Part shown: in pieces, positions 57,309 to 64,000 of the stretch
How positions within the stretch are numbered: position 1 is the stretch's first letter
How the letters are laid out: each line of letters begins with the position of its first letter
Assembly: GCA_017524145.1 (NCBI GenBank)
Contig: JAFWUI010000043.1
Location: 87,683-151,682 of the forward strand
Reading direction: 5' to 3'
Length of the DNA: 64,000 nt
Origin: Oxalobacter sp.
Lineage (GTDB): Bacteria; Pseudomonadota; Gammaproteobacteria; Burkholderiales; Burkholderiaceae_D
The notes under the pieces: model-generated
The model's input: the letters and a program-made list of their open reading frames with translations, nothing else
Told to the model about the DNA's origin: nothing
Database searches by the model: none
Translations under genes and position numbers: made by a program

Positions 57309-59195
<1,887 letters not shown>

Positions 59196-59208
59196 GCAGG
59201 GTCTGGCA

Positions 59209-59409
59209 ATGGAAATCAGATTGAATGGTGAGGACCGTCAGGTGGCTGACGGCATCACCCTGCAGGCATTGATCGATGAGCTGAAGGTGCCGAACCGCGC
59301 GATGGCGATTGCTGTGAACCGCCGGGTCGTCACCAAGACGAAATGGGCTGAGCATGTCCTGCAGGCGGGTGATGTTGTCGAGCTGGTGCGTGCCATCGGC
59401 GGGGGGTGA
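59209..59409 (+). CDS. thiS: Sulfur carrier protein ThiS
   Basis: A 66-residue ubiquitin-fold carrier that brings sulfur as a C-terminal thiocarboxylate to thiazole synthase. Landmarks are MEIRLNGEDRQV, NRAMAIAVNRRVV and DVVELVRAIGGG; the ending Gly-Gly is followed by one more Gly, as often seen. Sits between thiC and thiG. No thiO or thiH (source of the glycine imine) is in this cluster. Confidence 0.95.
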   Translation: MEIRLNGEDRQVADGITLQALIDELKVPNRAMAIAVNRRVVTKTKWAEHVLQAGDVVELVRAIGGG

Positions 59410-59484
59410 CCTGCTGGAAGGGATGTTATGGGAGGCAGGTGCCCCAGCATCTGCCGGAAGTCTGGATTGGAAAGAGGACTTGCA

Positions 59485-60276
59485 ATGAATAAAGAAGATA
59501 CTGGCTTGACGATTGCCGGCAAGACTTATAAATCACGTCTGCTGGTTGGCAGTGGCAAATACAAGGACCTGGAAGAAACCCGTGTTGCAACTGAAGCGAG
59601 TGGCGCAGAAATCATTACGGTCGCCATCCGCCGTGTGAATATCGGTCAGGATCCGAACCAGCCGAACCTGCTGGATGTCGTACCGCCGACCAAATATACG
59701 ATCCTGCCGAATACCGCAGGCTGCTTCAATGCGGAAGATGCGGTCTATACACTGCAGCTGGCACGTGAACTGCTGGATGGCCATAAGCTGGTGAAACTGG
59801 AAGTGCTGGGCGATCCGAAGACGCTGTTCCCGAATATGCCTGAAACCCTGAAAGCCGCTGAGATGCTGGTGAAGGATGGTTTTGATGTGATGGTTTACTG
59901 CAGCGATGACCCGATCCAGGCAAAGATGCTGGAAGACATCGGCTGTGCCGCCATCATGCCGCTGGCTTCGCTGATCGGTTCTGGCATGGGTATCCTGAAT
60001 CCTTGGAACCTGTCCCTGATCATCGAACAGTCGAAGGTTCCTGTCATTGTGGACGCTGGTGTCGGCACTGCTTCTGATGCAGCGATTGCGATGGAACTGG
60101 GGTGTGACGGCATCCTGATGAACAGCGCGATTGCATTGGCACAGGATCCAGTCCGTATGGCACGTGCGATGAAGGCTGCTGTTGAAGCAGGCCGTGATGC
60201 GTTCCTGGCTGGCCGTATCCCACGGAAGTTTGCGGCTTCCCCATCTTCCCCGATGGCAGGCCGTATCGTTTCTTAA
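59485..60276 (+). CDS. thiG: Thiazole synthase ThiG
   Basis: TIM-barrel enzyme that forms the thiazole phosphate of thiamine from deoxyxylulose phosphate, ThiS thiocarboxylate and glycine imine. The 263 residues show [24 protein letters not shown] (Schiff-base Lys), [31 protein letters not shown] and [12 protein letters not shown] 59485 with AAAGAGGA upstream fits; the upstream ATG at 59428 adds 19 unlikely residues. A strong terminator follows, ending the thiCSG unit. Confidence 0.97.
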   Translation: MNKEDTGLTIAGKTYKSRLLVGSGKYKDLEETRVATEASGAEIITVAIRRVNIGQDPNQPNLLDVVPPTKYTILPNTAGCFNAEDAVYTLQLARELLDGHKLVKLEVLGDPKTLFPNMPETLKAAEMLVKDGFDVMVYCSDDPIQAKMLEDIGCAAIMPLASLIGSGMGILNPWNLSLIIEQSKVPVIVDAGVGTASDAAIAMELGCDGILMNSAIALAQDPVRMARAMKAAVEAGRDAFLAGRIPRKFAASPSSPMAGRIVS

Positions 60277-60286
60277 GCTTTTCCCG

Positions 60287-60314
60287 ATGCCTCCCTTTTT
60301 GGGAGGCATTTTTT
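60287..60314 (+). terminator. Rho-independent terminator of thiCSG
   Basis: ATGCCTCCC (60287-60295), loop TTTTT, GGGAGGCAT (60301-60309), then T6. It separates the riboswitch-controlled thiCSG from thiD-thiE. Confidence 0.92.
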
Positions 60315-60369
60315 CTGATGTCATGGATGCTGGATGCGGTATCCATGGCATTTCATGAGCATGGATACC

Positions 60370-61158
60370 ATGAAACAGAATCCACGTCCGTGTGTGCTGG
60401 TGTTTGCCGGCCTTGACCCGAGTGGAGGTGCCGGGATTTCGGCGGATATCGATGCAATCGGGGCTGTCGGTGCCCATGCATTGCCGGTGGTTACTGCATT
60501 GACGGTGCAGGACAATGACCGGGTCTATGCGGTGAATCCTGTGGATGCGTCTGTAATTGCCCAGCAGGCAAAGGTGCTGATGGACAAGATTCCAGTTGCG
60601 GCTGTCAAGGTCGGGATTGTCGGCAACAGGGAGAATGCATTGGCAATCCGTGATGCGGTTGTCCGTCTGCGCCAGGGGAACCCGTCGTTGCCGGTGGTGC
60701 TGGATACGGTATTGGGCAGTGGTCATGGCTTTGCCCTGACGGAGGGGGTGCCGGAATATGCGCTGTCACCGTTGGTCGGTCTGGCGACGGTCATTACACC
60801 GAACCTGCCGGAAGCCAAACGGATGTACCCGAAGTCTGATGACATCCAGGAACAGGCGGCTTACCTGATGGCGCAGGGGGCAAAAGGCGTGCTGGTCAAA
60901 GGTGGGCATGGTGATGAGCCGGATGTAGTGGTCAACCGTTGGTTCAGCAGGGATGGGGGAAAGCATTGGCAGTGGCACCGTCTGCCGGGGGAATTCCATG
61001 GCACGGGCTGTACGCTGGCTTCGGCAATCGCCGGTTTCCTGGCACAGGGCCTGCCGGAAGAGGCGGCGCTTGAAAAAGCCCAGCAGTGGTGCCAGCATAC
61101 GCTGGAACAGGCGTTTCCGATTGCTGGCGGCCAGCAGATACCCGGTCGGCATGGCTAG
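60370..61158 (+). CDS. thiD: Hydroxymethylpyrimidine (phosphate) kinase ThiD
   Basis: Ribokinase-fold kinase giving HMP pyrophosphate for ThiE. The 262 residues open MKQNPRPCVLVFAGLDPSGG and contain TALTVQDND, PVAAVKVGIVG, TPNLPEAKRM, GVLVKGGH and the phosphate loop GEFHGTGCTLASAIAGFLAQG. Start is uncertain: in-frame ATGs at 60334, 60355, 60361 and 60370 all have weak ribosome sites; homology favours the last. Begins its own transcription unit with thiE after the thiG terminator. Confidence 0.93.
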   Translation: MKQNPRPCVLVFAGLDPSGGAGISADIDAIGAVGAHALPVVTALTVQDNDRVYAVNPVDASVIAQQAKVLMDKIPVAAVKVGIVGNRENALAIRDAVVRLRQGNPSLPVVLDTVLGSGHGFALTEGVPEYALSPLVGLATVITPNLPEAKRMYPKSDDIQEQAAYLMAQGAKGVLVKGGHGDEPDVVVNRWFSRDGGKHWQWHRLPGEFHGTGCTLASAIAGFLAQGLPEEAALEKAQQWCQHTLEQAFPIAGGQQIPGRHG

Positions 61159-61199
61159 GGTGGCAGTATCGGACAGAATGTATTGAAAGGGAGGAATGG

Positions 61200-61811
61200 A
61201 TGAAAGGTCTTTATATTGTGACACCGGATTGGGACGATACCGCCAAGCTGGTTGATGTGACAGAGAAAGCGTTGAAGGGTGGTGCACAGATTGTGCAGTA
61301 CCGCCATAAGACTGCCGGTCCTGAACAGCGTCTGGAACAGGCAAAGGCCCTGCAGGAGGTCTGCCGCCGCTATGGCAGGACGTTCATTGTCAATGATTAT
61401 GTTGATCTGGCGTTGGAAATCGGGGCGGATGGCATCCATGTCGGCGGGACGGATGCGCCGGTGGCGAAGGTCCGTGCCGTGATGGGGCCGGATAAGATTG
61501 TCGGGGCTTCCTGTTATGGCAGCCTGGTGCTGGCACGCAATGCAGTCAGTGCGGGGGCAAGTTATGTGGCGTTTGGCGGGTTCTTCCCTTCCCGTGTGAA
61601 GAAATATCCGGTGACGACACCACCTGCCATCATTGCTGACTGGAAGAAGGAAAACGCTTCCATGCCGGTCTGTGTGATCGGGGGGATGACAGCGGAAAAT
61701 TCTGCGCCTTTGGTTAAGCTGGGGGCGGATATGGTGGCTGCGGTGAGCGGCGTCTATTTCCAGGATGACCCGGAAGCCGCTGCGAAAGGATATGCCGCGA
61801 TGTTTGGCTGA
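61200..61811 (+). CDS. thiE: Thiamine phosphate synthase ThiE
   Basis: Joins HMP pyrophosphate and thiazole phosphate to thiamine phosphate. The 203 residues form a TIM barrel with VQYRHKTAG, FIVNDYVDLALEIGADGIHV, GASCYGS, YVAFGGFFPS and VCVIGGMTAEN. ATG 61200 follows GGGAGG by six bases; a longer frame from 61086 overlaps thiD and is rejected. Forty-one bases after thiD; ends at a bidirectional terminator. Confidence 0.96.
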   Translation: MKGLYIVTPDWDDTAKLVDVTEKALKGGAQIVQYRHKTAGPEQRLEQAKALQEVCRRYGRTFIVNDYVDLALEIGADGIHVGGTDAPVAKVRAVMGPDKIVGASCYGSLVLARNAVSAGASYVAFGGFFPSRVKKYPVTTPPAIIADWKKENASMPVCVIGGMTAENSAPLVKLGADMVAAVSGVYFQDDPEAAAKGYAAMFG

Positions 61812-61830
61812 TTGGTTTTTGCCAGTAAGA

Positions 61831-61859
61831 AAGCCGGTTCCTGCTGCAGGAGCCGGCTT
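61831..61859. terminator. Bidirectional terminator between thiE and cls
   Basis: AAGCCGGTTCCTG (61831-61843) pairs with CAGGAGCCGGCTT (61847-61859), one G-T pair, three-base loop, with TTTTCTG after and A-rich sequence before. Suits both converging genes. Confidence 0.85.
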
Positions 61860-61865
61860 TTCTGT

Positions 61866-63335
61866 TTACAGCAGTGGCGAGAAAAGCCTTGCCAGTGCTT
61901 CGAAGAAGCGGGCAGCATAGGAGATTTTCCGGGGTTCCGGGACAAGTGTCGAGGACTTGATGTCCTCGAGGAACTGGTCTGCCAGCCTGTTGGTCAGCGC
62001 TTTTCCGTAACCGGCGACGCAGATTTCAAAGTTCAGGCGGAAACTGCGGGTGTCAAAGTTGGCGGTGCCGATAAGGCTGTACTGGTCATCAACGACAATG
62101 GTCTTGGAATGGAGCATGCGCTGGTCATATTCCCAGATTTTCACGCCGGCAGCCTTGAGTTCGCCGAAGTAGGAGCGGGCGGCATAGGTGACCAGTTTTG
62201 AGTCGCTCTGTCTGGGAACCAGCAGGCGGACATCGACACCCCGGAGTGCGGCATTGGTCAGGATGAAGAGTGTCGGTACGGTCGGTACAAAATAAGGGGT
62301 GGTGAGCCAGACCCGGTGCTTGGCTTTCTGGATGATGGTCAGGTAGAAGCGGTGGATGATTTCCCAGGAGTTGTCAGGTCCTGATGGGATGACCTGTACG
62401 GGGAAGGCACCGGCTGGCTGGATGGGGAAGTAATGCCGGATATCCGAGATGTTCCGGATCTGGGTGGCATAGAACCAGTCTTCGAGGAAAGTCATCTGAA
62501 GCCAATGGACGGCATTGCCGGTCAGTTTCAGGTGGATGTCATGGTAGGCATCGTTTGGATGGATGCGTTCGTCTTCTTCATCGGTGATGTTGAGGCCGCC
62601 GGTGAAGCCTGTCTCCCCGTCACAGACAACGATTTTGCGGTGTGTCCGGAAGTTGAGCATCGGTTTGAAGACTCTGGACAGGTGAGGCTTGTGGAAGAAG
62701 GCGAATTCTCCGCCGGCATCCAAGAGTGGTTGGATAAAGCGGCTCTTCAGTTTGGAGGAGCCCAATCCATCAACCAGCAGCCGGACATGGACCCCTGCTT
62801 CCGCCTTGCTGACCAGCAGGTCACGCAGGGCGGTGCCGATATGGTCGGGTTCGTAGATGTAGTATTCCAGGTGGACATGGTGCCTGGCGTTGGCGATGGC
62901 ATCCAGGATGGCGGTATAGGTCTGTTCCCCGTCGACCAGCAGCTGGAGGTCGCTGGCGGAGGTCAGGGGAAAACCGGTGGTTTTCCGGACGAGTTCCGCA
63001 ACCTGATGCACTTCTGCCATATGTTTGGGTTTTGCCAGCTCAAGGACACGGCCTTTCAGGTAACCGGTGTGTTCCTTGAGGGCAGTCCTGGGAGCCAGGC
63101 GTTTGAACCGTTGCTTGACCAGTCTGTGGGGACCCAGGAAGTGATAGACCAGGAAGCCGATATAGGGCAGGAAGGCCAGTGCCAGGATCCAGCTCAGGGT
63201 AGCGACCGGGGAGCGTTTCTGGAGGACAATCCAGATGACCAGGATAAGGATGTGCAGCAGCCATGCCGCACCAGCCAGTTCCAGGACGGTGGTGGTGGCA
63301 TCAGGAATCTGCAATGACCAATAAAGGTAGAACAT
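61866..63335 (-). CDS. cls: Cardiolipin synthase
   Basis: Phospholipase D-family enzyme making cardiolipin from phosphatidylglycerol at the inner membrane. The 489 residues start with two membrane spans (LLHILILVIWIVL, TLSWILALAFLPYIGFLVY), then two HKD motifs: HRKIVVCDGETGFTGGLN and HSKTIVVDDQYSLIGTANFD. These are the paired catalytic sites of ClsA-type synthases. Complete, single gene. The ribosome site at ATG 63335 is weak. Confidence 0.95.
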   Translation of the reverse strand: MFYLYWSLQIPDATTTVLELAGAAWLLHILILVIWIVLQKRSPVATLSWILALAFLPYIGFLVYHFLGPHRLVKQRFKRLAPRTALKEHTGYLKGRVLELAKPKHMAEVHQVAELVRKTTGFPLTSASDLQLLVDGEQTYTAILDAIANARHHVHLEYYIYEPDHIGTALRDLLVSKAEAGVHVRLLVDGLGSSKLKSRFIQPLLDAGGEFAFFHKPHLSRVFKPMLNFRTHRKIVVCDGETGFTGGLNITDEEDERIHPNDAYHDIHLKLTGNAVHWLQMTFLEDWFYATQIRNISDIRHYFPIQPAGAFPVQVIPSGPDNSWEIIHRFYLTIIQKAKHRVWLTTPYFVPTVPTLFILTNAALRGVDVRLLVPRQSDSKLVTYAARSYFGELKAAGVKIWEYDQRMLHSKTIVVDDQYSLIGTANFDTRSFRLNFEICVAGYGKALTNRLADQFLEDIKSSTLVPEPRKISYAARFFEALARLFSPLL

Positions 63336-63481
63336 CGGTGGGAACCCTGTCAGCCTATAGGGGGAAGACCATTGGGGATATCATACACCGATATGCCGGG
63401 TGTTGGCGGGATGGCATCCTTCTGGGGGATGGGGAGGAGAGGGATGCGGCGTGGATGCCGGGAAGCTGCCGGAGGCATGCT

Positions 63482-63610
63482 TCAGGATTTGAAATAGGCT
63501 TTGCCTAAATAGTAAAGGCCTACAATGAAGAAGAAGACGGCGATGCAGAAAAGGCCGGTGGCGACTTTGCTGCGTTTCTTGGGCTGTGGGTTGTTCCAGT
63601 TGCGGTTCAT
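63482..63610 (-). CDS. Small membrane protein, 42 residues
   Basis: Reverse-strand frame from ATG 63610 to TGA 63482: a basic, polar N-terminus (MNRNWNNPQPKKRSKVAT) and one hydrophobic span (GLFCIAVFFFIVGLYYLG). The charge pattern places the N-terminus in the cytoplasm. No strong ribosome site is visible, and I do not know a family. It lies upstream of cls on the same strand. Plausible as a real short gene because of its well-formed topology. Confidence 0.5.
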   Translation of the reverse strand: MNRNWNNPQPKKRSKVATGLFCIAVFFFIVGLYYLGKAYFKS

Positions 63611-63836
63611 GTCAGGTCGGTATCAATCAGGAAAAGGTTTCAGGAATCATCGAATCATCTAAGGGAAACATATTATCGTTTTTTCGGTGATAAAAACAGG
63701 CAGAAGGCGCTTTTTCTGATGCTTCTGAAGCGGTTTTTTGTATAATCGGGAAAACAGTCCGATAGGTATTGCAGGCTGGTGAAGGTTTCCGACATTGCCT
63801 ATTCTGCAACACTGCACAGAAAGAACGGTTTAATCG

Positions 63837-63865
63837 TTGACATCAAAAAATTGTTTCGGCATAAT
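63837..63865 (+). promoter_or_regulatory. tRNA operon promoter
   Basis: TTGACA (63837-63842), 17 bases, CATAAT (63860-63865); the expected start is near 63872, just before the tRNA. A TATAAT at 63741 further upstream lacks a good -35. Confidence 0.82.
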
Positions 63866-63878
63866 GCTGAATTCCTGC

Positions 63879-63964
63879 GGAGAGGTGGCCGAGTGGTTAA
63901 AGGCAGCAGACTGTAAATCTGCCCTCTTATGAGTACGATGGTTCGAATCCATCCCTCTCCACCA
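63879..63964 (+). tRNA. tRNA-Tyr (anticodon GUA)
   Basis: Acceptor GGAGAGG pairs with CCTCTCC followed by ACCA encoded in the DNA. The anticodon stem-loop CAGA-CTGTAAA-TCTG gives GUA. A long variable arm (CCCTCTTATGAGTACGATG) marks a class II tRNA such as tyrosine, and GGTTCGAATCC is the T arm. Confidence 0.97.
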
Positions 63965-63993
63965 CAGAATAATAAGTTGAAGTGAAAGCGAGC

Positions 63994-64000
63994 GCGGGTG
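63994..64000 (+). tRNA. Probable start of tRNA-Gly, cut by window end
   Basis: The last seven bases, GCGGGTG, match the 5' acceptor strand common to glycine tRNAs, and tRNA-Tyr is often followed by tRNA-Gly, tRNA-Thr and tuf in betaproteobacteria. Too short to prove. Confidence 0.4.

Overview
The window looks like a betaproteobacterial chromosome of the order Burkholderiales, most likely Oxalobacteraceae and perhaps Oxalobacter. The organism call is an inference from gene order (mraZ to ftsZ, then lpxC, dciA, secA, argJ and a DUF815-type ATPase), from a fused MurE-MurF ligase, and from protein similarity as I remember it. It has not been checked by a search.

Layout. 1-9.9 kb holds housekeeping genes: the 3' part of a peptide ABC ATPase (YejF type), a Sel1-repeat protein, an lrgAB pair, a reverse-strand MBL hydrolase-rsgA-M48 protease operon, orn, waaA and an endonuclease/exonuclease/phosphatase-family protein. 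9.9-10.24 kb is rnpB. 10.3-27.5 kb is a complete division and cell-wall (dcw) cluster, preceded by a sigma70-like promoter overlapping four evenly spaced MraZ boxes. lpxC, dciA, secA, argJ and an AAA+ ATPase follow to 34.3 kb.

34.4-53.1 kb is an accessory island, partly AT-richer than the rest. It contains a His-rich secreted protein, a 1684-residue DUF4011-helicase-nuclease of the kind linked to phage defence, two tandem paralogous secreted proteins, a RelB/DinJ-YoeB toxin-antitoxin pair with a broken toxin, and a rearranged type I restriction-modification locus. In that locus hsdM is followed by half of an hsdS. A complete second hsdS, a tyrosine recombinase and a third, promoterless hsdS half lie on the opposite strand. 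Short copies of one sequence sit exactly at the junctions, including a perfect 20-bp inverted repeat 3 kb apart. Inverting between these copies would rebuild full-length hsdS genes in frame, so this reads as a phase-variable specificity shuffler. hsdR carries a TGA in place of a conserved Trp, so the system may only methylate. Next to it lies a 629-residue protein resembling an HsdM-HsdS fusion whose methyltransferase motifs appear to be missing.

53.1-64 kb returns to housekeeping: an MBL-fold hydrolase, valS, a TPP riboswitch controlling thiC-thiS-thiG, a separate thiD-thiE pair, cardiolipin synthase, a tiny membrane protein, and a tRNA-Tyr with what looks like the first bases of a tRNA-Gly at the window edge.
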